DNA of 64,000 bases from Grifola frondosa (taxonomy: Eukaryota; Basidiomycota; Agaricomycetes; Polyporales; Grifolaceae): positions 248,001-312,000 of the forward strand of contig LUGG01000024.1 of assembly GCA_001683735.1 (NCBI GenBank). The letters are read 5' to 3'. Position numbers and translations under genes: made by a program. The notes under the pieces were generated by a model, which ran no database searches, was not told where the DNA came from, and was given only the letters and a program-made list of their open reading frames with translations. Of this stretch, positions 24,081-34,054 are shown in pieces (position 1 is the stretch's first letter; each line of letters begins with the position of its first letter).

Positions 24081-25577
24081 TTATTGCTTCTGATCTAGGT
24101 ATCCAATCCACCACTCTTCAAACGGCGTCCAGCCCAGGCCGCCATACCCCTCCATCAAGTCTTCTGTCTCACGCGTATACAGCTGACAGTCTCGCGGGCG
24201 CGTCGTGGCGTACTGAGCTCCGCGTCTCCACATCAATCATCGATCGAGGAGGGGAGCAAACTCACCTTCGGGGGATCTGTCTCGGGGATGACATGCGTGT
24301 GCGGCACGCCGAGGATGCGCGCAAAGACGAGGCACATCTCGTACTTCGTGAAGGGCTCCCCCGCGGAGTAATGGAGGATCGGCGGGACGATGCGTGAGGG
24401 CGGAAGACCTGATCGACAATGCGTGAGGAACATGCAATCGACTGGGACTAGGTACAGAGAAGCGCATACCCGTGAGGCGCACGAGGAAGTCAGCGATGTC
24501 GACCACGTTCGTGGGATAGCGCGTCGCATAGTGGTCCATCTTGTATTGCTTGCCGCTCTGGTCTGCGACGACGTCGAGCAGGATGTTCACCGCCGTGTCC
24601 GTGTTCTTCGGCGCAGGTCCGTAGCTGGTATAGCCAGGCCTGTTTAGTGCGGATGCTCGCATGCAATCTGAGAGAACATACAGAATAGGTACACGGAGAA
24701 CGATCGACTTGCTACCGGTGACGCCGAGCACGGCGAGCTCGCCGTCGCGCTTGGTCTGGCCATAGAGGTTGAGCGGGTTGGTGCGTGCAGATGGCGTGTA
24801 CGGAGGTGATGTACCGTCAAAAACATAGTCTGCTGTATATGAGTAGTGAATGGCACAGAGAAGAGGGTGGCGGACCAGTGGAAATGTAGACCAAGGTGCA
24901 TTTGAGCGTCTTTGAGAGTTGTGCGAGATGCTCCGGAACGGACGCGTTCAGCTATCACGACGTTCGTGAGCATATTGTCGAATGTCGGACATAGTATAAT
25001 CAGACCTTTCGAGCAGCTTCTGGGTTCTGCGGAATGTTGAGCTCACGAGCAATTGACTTGGTCGTTGCGCACCTTCTCAGCAACGTCCGGTCTTCTCTCC
25101 GCTGCGCAATGGATAATCCCTGCCGCCGTTTGAAATATTCCGATGAGTAATGCAGTCGCCGTGAAGCCACTATACGGTGTACTCACAGTTCGGCTTATAT
25201 TCAAGGAATACGCTTTCGACAACGGAGGAATCAAGAAGGTCCAGCTGCTTCAGCTCATCGGTAGCACGTGAGTGTGCCAGCCCAAGAACAGCGTGTCCTG
25301 TCGACTTGAAGGCAGCGTACACAGCGGACCCTAGCACGCCAGAAGCGCCTAAATGCAACGAGTATTCAGCGATATTGAACAAGGTCTAATTCAAACATAT
25401 TCAATTTGTTCCCTTGCGAGCTTGACCTCACGAGAACAAATAGGTTCATTGAATAAAACGGGCCCACATATCTGCGATGACATTAATTCTCATTCCGAAA
25501 TTCATTGCGGCAGATCAACGGGTCCCACTGATACGTGCATCAAACCATCTCCACTTACCTGTAATTATAACCCGCAT
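24081..25577 (-). CDS. Methionine adenosyltransferase regulatory beta subunit-like (RmlD/dTDP-rhamnose reductase fold)
   Basis: NAD(P)-binding protein resembling MAT2B, the regulatory subunit of S-adenosylmethionine synthetase, and bacterial RmlD; the two cannot be told apart here. Exon 1 is short, MRVIIT (ATG 25577), followed by a 210-nt intron, long for this window. Then ASGVLGSAVYAAF completes the TGxxGxxG Rossmann motif, with ELKQLDLLDS next and HCAAERRPDVAEK. The catalytic YxxxK is YGQTK in NPLNLYGQTKRDGELAVLG. Substrate-loop motifs include KSIVLRVPILY, NILLDVVADQSGKQYKMDHY, ATRYPTNVVDIADFLVRL, PPILHYSAGEPFTKYEM. The end reads CQLYTRETEDLMEGYGGLGW, TPFEEWW. No frame break noticed. Confidence 0.85.
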
Positions 25578-25842
25578 AGAAAGGGCGATCTCTTAAAAAG
25601 TAGAAATCGAGCTGATGGTATCAGTGCGAATTCGACTGGATGCCACATTTGGAGCGATACAATTCATTGTCCGCGGCGCGATCGAGAAAGCCGCACGTGA
25701 CGATGGCGTCCATGACATCATCGATTCCACTCATTCTCCACATCGAATGAGTGTATTCCTCCCTAGGTGCACTTGCATGCACAACTACTTCCTTCCTAAA
25801 CATTTTGCTACGTAGCACACCACAATACTCCTTTTGAGCGGA

Positions 25843-26188
25843 ATGTCGGGAGCAGGAAAGACGTTTGGAACACAATCCCCTCCGCTCGAGGCCACTGGCG
25901 AAGAGCAGCCCATGGGCGTGTCGTCAATTGACGGTGGGCAGCCTGAAGCTGTCCCTGATTCACAGCAGCGGAAGGGTATGTTTATATTCGCAAAACCCGT
26001 TTCATTGCTTTGCCAATTATGAAATTATCCACGTAGAATATTTCCAAGGCCAAGGAATAGCAACTGGAGATGATGACCAGGAGGCCCAGGCGCAGACGAG
26101 TTCGCAAGTAAGTATAGTACGTTGGACGATCGCGCTATGCTGACTTGGTGAATAGGAGTCGAGGGCAGAAAAGATCAAGAAAGATTGA
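25843..26188 (+). CDS. Small hypothetical hydrophilic protein, three exons
   Basis: Not recognised as a named family. The ATG at 25843 opens MSGAGKTFGTQSPPLEATGE; exon 1 ends at GTATGT near 25977. Exon 2 (about 26038-26108) joins in phase as EYFQGQGIATGDDDQEAQAQ. Exon 3 (26156-26188) gives ESRAEKIKKD and stops. All junctions are canonical GT-AG, keep frame and use introns of about 50-60 nt like the neighbours, which supports a real gene of about 80 residues. It is Gln/Glu/Gly-rich with no membrane segment or signal peptide, so probably a soluble disordered protein. Its start lies 266 bp from the MAT2B-like start on the opposite strand, so the two may share a promoter. Confidence 0.55.
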
Positions 26189-26518
26189 GTGGTTAGAATA
26201 GGTCTGTGAGGCACCAAGATGCCAACATATGCAGAGAAGGATAGAAACGTCAAATGAAGTAATTGGTGATTGGTCGAGGAAGTCAAGGAAACAGAGTGTG
26301 TTGGAGCGGCCATGAACAAGTAGGTGTGACTGTCCCGCCCATAATGCAGTAGTGGCAGCATCACAGTCTATGAGGCCTCGAGGACTTGAATATGTATCAA
26401 GACTTAATCAGAAAAGCCCGGAGATTGTGTGTGTAGTCATTTCTGTAGAATTTGTGAGAAGAAAATTGCTCATAGACACCAATAATGGGATTTCTGATAC
26501 TTACAGCTGCGGTGTGGC

Positions 26519-26663
26519 CCGCAAAGAGGACTGTAAACATGTCGCCAAGCTTCGTGTCGTTGAGGCTGTTCTTTCCTTTGGCTTCACTGGAGAAAGTCAG
26601 CCGTGTGGAGAGATGACCAGCAACGAGTTTTTGACTGCTTGCTGCTGAAGCCACTTCCTCCAT
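26519..26663 (-). pseudogene. Possible cytochrome P450 I-helix exon remnant
   Basis: A minus-strand frame starting at 26663 reads into LNDTKLGDMFTVLFAGHTAA, which resembles the P450 I-helix (AGHETT) region, followed by a GTAAGT donor. The ETT acid-alcohol pair is absent, and no ExxR or heme-binding Cys exon was found downstream. It is therefore a fragment at best; chance resemblance is possible. Confidence 0.3.
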
Positions 26664-26872
26664 AGTACTCGCGACTACGGAAATGCCTCATTGATAACGT
26701 GTACTCTGTATTTGTTTCCATTTGATCGCGCGAGATGGCCGTCAAGCACCTGTTTGATCATATGTTGTATCCAAATGCATAAAGATCCAGATAGGAACGA
26801 AACGAGGTGTATGGTCCGCGACCCATGGTCCTTGTGTATATGCAATGTCGTAGTCCAACTCCGGCTTGTAAT

Positions 26873-26907
26873 CCCCCCCCCCCACCCCCCCCCCCCCCCC
26901 CCCCCCC
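26873..26907. repeat. Poly-C tract (C11-A-C23)
   Basis: Eleven C, one A and 23 C in a row form an extreme homopurine/homopyrimidine block. Its true length is probably unreliable in any sequencing method. Downstream the region is intergenic until SEC2. Confidence 0.95.
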
Positions 26908-27410
26908 ATCGTGCTGCTGCCGTCACATATTCCTCCGTGATCAAGTACGCTGCTCCCTGGCGAAGACGTAGGCCCGGGCTCTCTGCTTTAACAAGCGCCG
27001 GATAGGGTCTCTATAGAGTGGATATCCAAGATGCCTTGCAGAACGTGAGGCAACGAAAGGGACTTGTAGAAGGATATGGACAGGGTATAAAACGACAGGT
27101 GCGAGCGTGTGCCGAGGTGAGGAAGTAGCCTCGGCCGAAGCAGTTCGAAGAACAAATTTTGGTACGATCTTTGCTGAGATCGAAACTTTCAAATTCAACG
27201 GTGTTTGTTGACGGTTGTTGTCCAAAGCCTTTGACGCCCGATGACATTAATGCGACAGTGCGTGGCGACCGGCTGTAGACTTCCGATTTCTGTTTGGACT
27301 TTGCCTCCTTGACGGACCTTGCAGAAGCTTGCGGGCACCAAGCTCGATCTGAAGTACGTCTTCCCCTTTCGCCTATGCCGCGGAATTCTTCTAATATCGT
27401 TGCAGGAGAC

Positions 27411-30400
27411 ATGGCGCAGATCTCGCATGGTCCGACGCCATCTGTCGACAGCGAGATGCATGAACTAAATGCGGAGGCAGACCTGTTAGAGCAGAAGACG
27501 ACCATCGTACCGGCAGGCATTAACGGCGAGGATGCCAAGTTGCAGCGTCACAACAGCGACCCAGACGCAGAGGCTATGGTCATCGGTTCTCTGCGCTCGC
27601 AGATCGAGGACCTCATCTCCCAGGTGTCTCAGCTCAACAACAAACTCGTCACCTCATACAACCGTGTTTCCAACCTTGAGGACACTCTGCACGTCACTTC
27701 GGAGAGCTTACGTGCGTCGGAGCTCAAGGTGTCGCAGTTGGAGCTAGAGCGGACGCAGCATCTGTCGGCTCTGAGCACCGGGCTGCTGGTGGAGAAGTCT
27801 CACGTTACGAATGAGCTCACTCGTCTTATGGAGAGGGCGACAGAAGAGGCCGCCCGTCGAGGACAAGCGGAAAGTGCGCGGGCGGAGATCGAGAAGGACC
27901 TAGACGACCTCAGCGCAGGACTGTTCAACCAGGCGAACACGATGGTTGCCCAGGCTCGCATAGGAGAGGCACGCAGCGCACGGAAGCTGCAGGAGACTGA
28001 GATCGCTCTGAAAGGTGCAGAAGAGGTGGTCGGCGTGTTGCAGGAGCAGATGCAGGCTCTTCAGGAACAGAAAGAATTGGCCGACAGGAGGGTTGAAGAG
28101 ATGAGAGTGACGATGGGTAAGGGAAAGTGGGTCGACCGTGTGCCTGACAAGAGCAGATCCAACGCACTCCGTTTGATGTGTATTCATCCTCCGTACCAAG
28201 AGTTCATCCTTTTCGTCTCCCATCTCAGATCTATCCGCCCGGCCGCACCCCAGCCGCCCGCGATGTCGACGTTGTTACCATTACCCTTCCTCGCAAGACT
28301 TGTCACGGAAGACTCGTACGTGATCACTACTGCTGTCGGAACCTCAACAAGTCACCACTGATCCTTGTCCTATTAGCGATCCGACAGTGCGGCTGGACCT
28401 TGCCCCTTCCCTAAACTGGCTGTCTCGAAGATCAGTTCTCGCCGCTATTCACAGTGGCCAGCTGACAGTCGAACCCATGCACACGGCTGCCCTCCTAGAG
28501 GAGCTTGCACCCTCTGCTATACCCGGCAACTCGCATAATACAAACATCCTCTGTGCTCTTTGCGGTGTGCCGATCTTTCCACCTACAAGCAACGAGTCAC
28601 CAAGTTCAACGCCGGTATCGCCCTCTCCAAACTCCATGTCACGAACCAGCACGCAAGGCAATTCGTGGTCCTCGTCTCTGTTTAAGAATTCCCTCGTTCA
28701 GACAATCTCGACCGCCACTCCTTCGAATCTGACCCTCACCTCTACATTTCACCGACATCATACCCAACTTTCGTCATCGCCGATACCCTTGGAACCTCCC
28801 ACACAAGTGTACATATTCCGGCTTGATGCGACGTCGTCCGGTCTGCCCGTGTCGTTGCCTCTCTCCTCGCAACAGCCTGGCACCCCTACCCGCCAGTCGA
28901 CAATATACCCACTATGTGGATCTGGGTGGTGTCTTGCGCGGCTGCGGACGACGTGTTCGCTGTGGGCGTTCGTGCGCACGAGCGTCGTCGAGAAGGTATG
29001 GGAGGAGGCGCTGTATACACCACCACCGTCTGGTATCCCGACGAAGGCAGGCCTGAATGGTATCGAGAAGCGCGACTCCGCGAACTCTGCCTCCGATATA
29101 GACAAGAAGCCGACGCTCCCGCCGCGGAAGTCAAAGATCGGCGCGCTGTGGGGCTCGATGCAAAGGACACTGAGCAGCACCAAGGAGCTCGAGAAACCTG
29201 CCGCAAACCCAGTAGACAGTGAAAAGGTGGAGCCACCGCCGCGAAGGGACTCCATTCTCAGGTCTCTGCCGCCACCGCCGCTGCATCCGTCGTTGTCTTC
29301 TTCAGCACCGAAAGCGCCCTCGGCTGTGCCTCCTCCTTTGCCCAAAAGGAATCGGGACAGAGATGCAAAGCCATTGTCAAGATCATCGACCCCTGACGCC
29401 GCCCAAAAATTAACTGTTGATGGTGCAAGTACAGAGGCAATCGTGCAACCGGATGAACAACCCCACACAGAGATCAGCGTCGAAACTGTTGCAGATGCTT
29501 TGGATCAACCACTAGATGAAGCTCCACACACAGAGATCAGAGTGGAAACTTCCACAGATGCTCTCGCTCAACCACCAATTCCCTTGACACGAGATAACTC
29601 CCACGATGACTTCGCTACACCTATTGAAGAGCTTGCGACGTTCCCAAACACTCCACGGCCCTCTACTCCATCAATAGTCCCTCTCCCTCCATCGTCCCCA
29701 CCCACACCCGAACCTGGGTATGTATCGACACCTCCGGAGACAGCATCGGTTGTTGATGGGTTACCACCATCGGCTTCTCCCACCCCTCCGATTGCAACGC
29801 TTCATCCTGAGGAAGAGAAGGCGCCGTCTCGGACAGTGTCGCCTGTGCCGCCACCACTTCCTCGCCGTGCAGCTGCGCGTAGTGCCCGCCGGATGTCCGT
29901 CGCTGCACCCGCCGCTCCCACACTTTCTACAGCTACCGTGGATGCGGTCCCTGCTCCGGTCCGTGAGGAAGACGAGAGTGGCGAGACCACTGCTGAATCC
30001 TCAGACCCAGCTCTGGCGGCACCAACCGAGCAGACACCAGCGGTGGAGCAGCTATCGGAGTCTCAGGTGTCGCCTGAGGAGGCGCAAGGGGACGACTCAC
30101 CACCTCAATACGAGGAAGGGCAGGACACAACAAAGTCAAATGAGAACCTGCATGCCACAGACGAGAAGCAGCTTTTGGGCGCCTCTATCGAGGTGGAGGG
30201 TGCGTCGCTTGTCGCACCTTCTATCAACGGGATCAAAGACGGAGTGCAAGGTCGGCCGGAATCCGTCCATGCAGGCCCCGAGACCAACGGCATCTTAGAG
30301 GAAGTCGACTCTGTGGCAGAGGTGGATTACGCTGGCTATGTCGGGGACTCGACGTGGGAGGAGCGGACGTGGAAAGAGCTTGTGCGGCTAAGGGAGGAGA

Positions 30401-30432
30401 TGTTTTGGGCGAGGATTGGAGGTGTCCATTGA
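27411..30432 (+). CDS. SEC2: Sec2-type guanine nucleotide exchange factor for the exocytic Rab Sec4/Rab8
   Basis: Sec2 activates Sec4 on secretory vesicles and links Ypt32 and the exocyst. The start used is MAQISHGPTPSVDSEMHEL (27411), just after a possible 3' splice site, so a short upstream exon may exist. The coiled-coil GEF region reads LRSQIEDLISQVSQLNNKLV, TSYNRVSNLEDTLHVTSESL and continues about 200 residues with heptads. After a junction near 28118-28165 come PPYQEFILFVSHLRSIRP and LPFLARLVTEDS, then an intron (about 28317-28378) and DPTVRLDLAPSLNWLSRRSV, LCALCGVPIFP and VYIFRLDATSSGLPVSLPL. The long C-terminal part is Pro/Ser/Glu-rich and probably disordered. It ends STWEERTWKELVRLREEMFW, ARIGGVH. 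The 3' exon is open for 680 codons without a break. Confidence 0.88.
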
Positions 30433-30696
30433 ATGGGCAATTTCAGTTCTGCATAGCTGTAGACGATTCGCAAGTCAATGTGTGATCTATGGTACTCACT
30501 AGTTGTGCTAGGCTTAATATAATATACCTCAATGCTTGAAGCACCATCATACCCCATCACACTGTGGTTGGACATGCACCACTTGGTACGAGTCGCGTAC
30601 TGAGCACTGAGATGTATTAGTATCCATAGAATCGGATACTTGCGACTCGAGTAGAAATACATAGAAGAACCAAAGAAGAGCGTCTTGCCCATTTCA
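30433..30696. other. Convergent 3' gap SEC2 / SPP2
   Basis: Only about 260 bp separate the two stop codons; no other element was seen. Confidence 0.5.
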
Positions 30697-32131
30697 TCAA
30701 CGACGATCCTTGTCCCGACGGCGACTTTCCGAGTCATATCTATCCGCAGAACGTTCTCTGCGTCTATCTCTGTCCCGTTCACGGTCTCTGCGTGATGGGT
30801 CGTAATCCCGGCGATCCTCCTTCCGGCGGTCTCTATCGCGGTCCCTGTCCCGCTCGCGGTCACGGTCATATTCTGTGTCTCGTCTGTCCCTGTCCCGTCT
30901 GCGGTCAGGCGAAGGCGATCTCGACGGTCGCCTTGAAGATCTGCGTGAGGGCGAAGGAGAGCGCCTCCTTGACGAGCTTGTCCCCGACGGCGTGCCCGAA
31001 CCAGAACCCCCACGACTCCCCTCGCGCTCGCTGCCTCTTTCTCCTTCACCCGGTTGTCTCTCCTTCTTGATCACAGGCACATACCTGCGCTCTGGTCTGC
31101 CCTTCCCGCCCTTCTTGCCCTTCGCGAGGGCACTTCCATCGTCGAACACCTCTTTCTCCTTCGCGCCGATGCCCAACAGCGCAGGTCGCGCCTGTGGGAG
31201 CCAAGGCTCAACAAGACCCTTGTTCTTCCTGCTCGCTGCTGTGCCCTCCTTCCAGCCCATTCCGCGCAGCAGAGCCGCACCGAACTGTGACACCGGCACA
31301 CGCTCGTAGTCCTCGAGAGATGCCGGTTCCGGTAATTCTTCGACGTCCTGACGGTATGCATCCTCCTCGGTCGGTGCATGAATAATCTCAATATGCGGTC
31401 CGTCGATATCTGTCTCTCCACCAGACTGTGCGCTCGCGAGAATCGCGCGGAGAGCTTTCTGATCCTCCGTCTCTTCCTCCTTGATAGTGGCTTCAGCGGA
31501 AGCATCAGCGGGTTTCTCCGACTCTACGGGCTCAACAGCCATCGACTCGCCCTCCTCAAGCTTGACGCGCTTCTTGACCTGCAGACCGACGAGATGTGGG
31601 CCAGAGTTGATAGTGTTCGCGCGTGCCCAGCCCACCGACGCTGCCGTCTGCACCAGTCGCCGCCTGCGCGCTCGGAGGAACATACAAAGCCTTTCTCTTC
31701 CGTGCTAGCTCCCGCCAGTCTTTATTTTTGAGTGCGGGAATAATTAGAGGACCCTGTGGGGCCGTCTTTTTCTCATGGAGCCTGCATGATGAGCGGACTG
31801 CTGTGAGTTGAGAATCCACCCATGATGAAGGAAGTGAGAAGACACACCGCTGCACGCCAAATTTGTCAAAGCCCGTTACCAACTCATCCTCAATCACCTC
31901 ATCTTCGTCAGAACTATCGCGTCCTGCGTACATGCGCGACTTTGGCTTGGGTGAGGGTGGGGTGCTGCGAGCTAGGGGACTTCCTGGTGTGCTGCCGCCA
32001 TAGAGATGACGAGGGAGGTTGGAAGCTTTGAGGGAAGAATCTGAGTCTCCGCCTGAAGACTCTGCGAGCGAGGCCGAAGCAGGTCTGCGAATTGTGAAGG
32101 AGACTTTGCTCGGCGCTGTCGAGGACGACAT
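30697..32131 (-). CDS. SPP2: Spp2/GPKOW-type G-patch spliceosome factor
   Basis: Spp2 binds and activates the DEAH ATPase Prp2 for catalytic activation of the spliceosome. The start MSSSTAPSKVSFTIRRP gives the typical short basic segment; an acidic SSDEDEVIEDELVTGFDKFG follows, then an intron and PLIIPALKNKDWRELARKRK, then DGSVGGLGTR. NSGPHLVGLQVKKRV leads to the G-patch SPP2 block, VPVSQFGAALLRGMGWKEG, and GLVEPWLPQARPALLGIGAK. The C-terminal tail has long Arg-Asp dipeptide runs (RDRERDRDRDRDRR), an RD/RS domain that may contact other splicing proteins. Between GLGTR (about 31625) and TINSGP the frame changes at a CGCGCG context; a one-base extra or two-base missing error, or unusual splicing, would explain it. 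Confidence 0.88.
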
Positions 32132-32300
32132 GGTGGTTGGCTTTCAAGCTGATGGCCTCTCTGAGTCGAGCTCCGAGACCGGTTGCCGCGGATAAGTCTG
32201 GCGTGAGAACTCTAAAATTATTCTTGAGAAACGTTATCGACAAGAAGGCGGAAAGTTATTCTGCAGTCACAACCACCGATTTCACAGCTTCTTCCGTTAT

Positions 32301-32842
32301 ATTCACGGTTCTGTCACGCACATTTACTGTTTCGTCACGCCGCCCCCACGCTGGGGTTTACGGTCTCGAAGTAACGCATCACCTGACCGTTCCCAGCGCC
32401 CAAAGCGTGACTGTCCTGCCGTGCAGGTACGCGAGACTGTAAATCCGAGACCGTGAATTTACCCCATCACGCAATATTTTGCGCCCGCTGTCGCGCGGCA
32501 TCCTGCGAAATTCCACCCCCTCCTCAGCTTCATTCTCACTGGTAAATTCACGGTTTCAGCGCGTCAATTTACGGTTTCGCCTCGCGCCTTGGTGGCTGCC
32601 TCGGCGCGAACATGCATTGGCCTCCTTCTCGCCCGTCGTGCCTCATTCTGTCTCAAAAATTTGGATGATCTGTATATAATAGTTCTCTTCTTATTGATTT
32701 CAAAATAAAATTGTATTTTATAATGTGCTTGGGACTGCTGTTTTGAGGCAGTCACAGCTAGGCACTCAAGGCTGGGGCAAGTGACCGCTCCGTGACGTCC
32801 GTGACCCCATGTAACACTCACGGTTTGAGACCGTGAATTTGG
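32301..32842. repeat. Cluster of AAATTYACGGTYTC-type motifs in both orientations
   Basis: The SPP2 / F-box intergenic region holds at least eight related copies: near 32301, 32322, 32355, 32433, 32447, 32543, 32565 and the pair at 32819-32840, where CACGGT and ACCGTG form a small palindrome. Forward copies read like AATTTACGGTTTC and reverse copies like GAGACCGTGAATTT. They could be transcription factor sites or remnants of a mobile element. Confidence 0.6.
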
Positions 32843-32888
32843 CCGAACTCAGCTCTACTTCGCCTTGTGATTTTCAAAGCTCAGGGCC

Positions 32889-33872
32889 ATGTCTGCACAG
32901 CTACTGAGCCACAGGCTATCCCTGGAGCTCTTGCAAGAAGTGAGTGATAAGACGAAATCTCGCAGCGATGCAGAGCTAACCACCTCAATTTACTAGGGTG
33001 AGCCTGTCGCTCACTAACAAGGCTGTCCCTAGATGGAGCTCCTGATTTTCCAAACAGTCTTCCTCTATGCAGCTGAGGACAAACGATCTGTGGCCGCGAA
33101 GCTTTGCCTCGTCTGTCGTACCGCTCGGTCATGGGTGATGCCCATCCTTTACTCCACCGTCGTGCTCCCATCAGCATCCGATATCATTGCTTTCGCAAAC
33201 TCGCTAGCATCACGCTGGATGCAGCCTGATGATATTCTTTTGGAGCCAGCGCCGGCCTCCCTAGTCCGCCACCTGTGGATAGGCCCGATCAGCTGCAGAC
33301 AAGAAAATGATCTATTCTACGCGTCCGACGCGTGGCCCTTCACTCTCGTGCACCGGATCCTGAACATGTGTACCGCACTCCGCTCTCTATCAATCATCAA
33401 CTTGTATGCACAGCTTTGGTACCAACTAGAAGGGCAGGTCCCGCGCACGGTCCAAGCGCTCTGCCTCGGGCCCATTCACGGGCGCATCGACATCAGCGAG
33501 CTTCGCTGCCGCGACGTGCTTCGCAGCATCACGAGCTTCGACACGTACATGGCGGACTGGGAGGTGCATGACATCGTCACCTCTCCGACCATCCGTCGGT
33601 TCTGCCGGTTCTACAGCGAGCCGCGGAAGGTGCAGCTCGCGTTCGAGCAGCTCCCGTGTGTGAGCAAGGCCACTACGCTAGAGCGGATACAGATCGTATG
33701 CTGCGATGAGGACGTCAGGGATGCCGCCCAGGTGCTGGCGCATTTCGCGGATTCACACTGGTGCGATGACCGGCGGATCGTGCTGACGTCGAAGTCGGGG
33801 TTCTTCGGACTGCATCGTGATGGCATCGGGGCACTCTATGAGGACTGGGCAGTTGGACATGGATTGGATTGA
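32889..33872 (+). CDS. F-box-like protein, hypothetical
   Basis: Two exons. Exon 1 (32889-32939) reads MSAQLLSHRLSLELLQE; after intron 32940-33032 exon 2 continues MELLIFQTVFLYAAEDKRSV and KLCLVCRTARSWVMPILYST. LxLELLxE followed by LCLVCRxARxWVxPILYxTV is the degenerate F-box start common in large agaricomycete families. The rest (about 240 residues) has leucine-rich stretches without clean repeats, as usual for these proteins, and ends HRDGIGALYEDWAVGHGLD. Known F-box proteins select substrates for SCF ubiquitin ligases; the target is unknown. Codon use is GC-rich like other genes here and no break was seen. Confidence 0.7.
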
Positions 33873-34054
33873 TTAGCAGCGCGTCGGCGATTCTTCATGT
33901 CATTTTTGCCATAAATCCCCATGGCTGAAATGCGGAAGCAGAATTCAGACTGATGATTGTGCGCAGTTAGCTTTTCTCGCATGCTATCTCCTTAATCTTA
34001 CTGCATGTATGCGGCTGTAGTAGAACTGGGCTGAACAGTAGGGTCTATGGCAGG
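33873..34054. other. Convergent gap F-box / P450
   Basis: Short A/T-richer spacer between two stop codons; nothing seen. Confidence 0.4.

Noticed and set aside
28758..29468. 236-codon minus-strand frame rich in Gly
   Set aside because: Antisense shadow of the Pro/Ser-rich SEC2 C-terminal exon.
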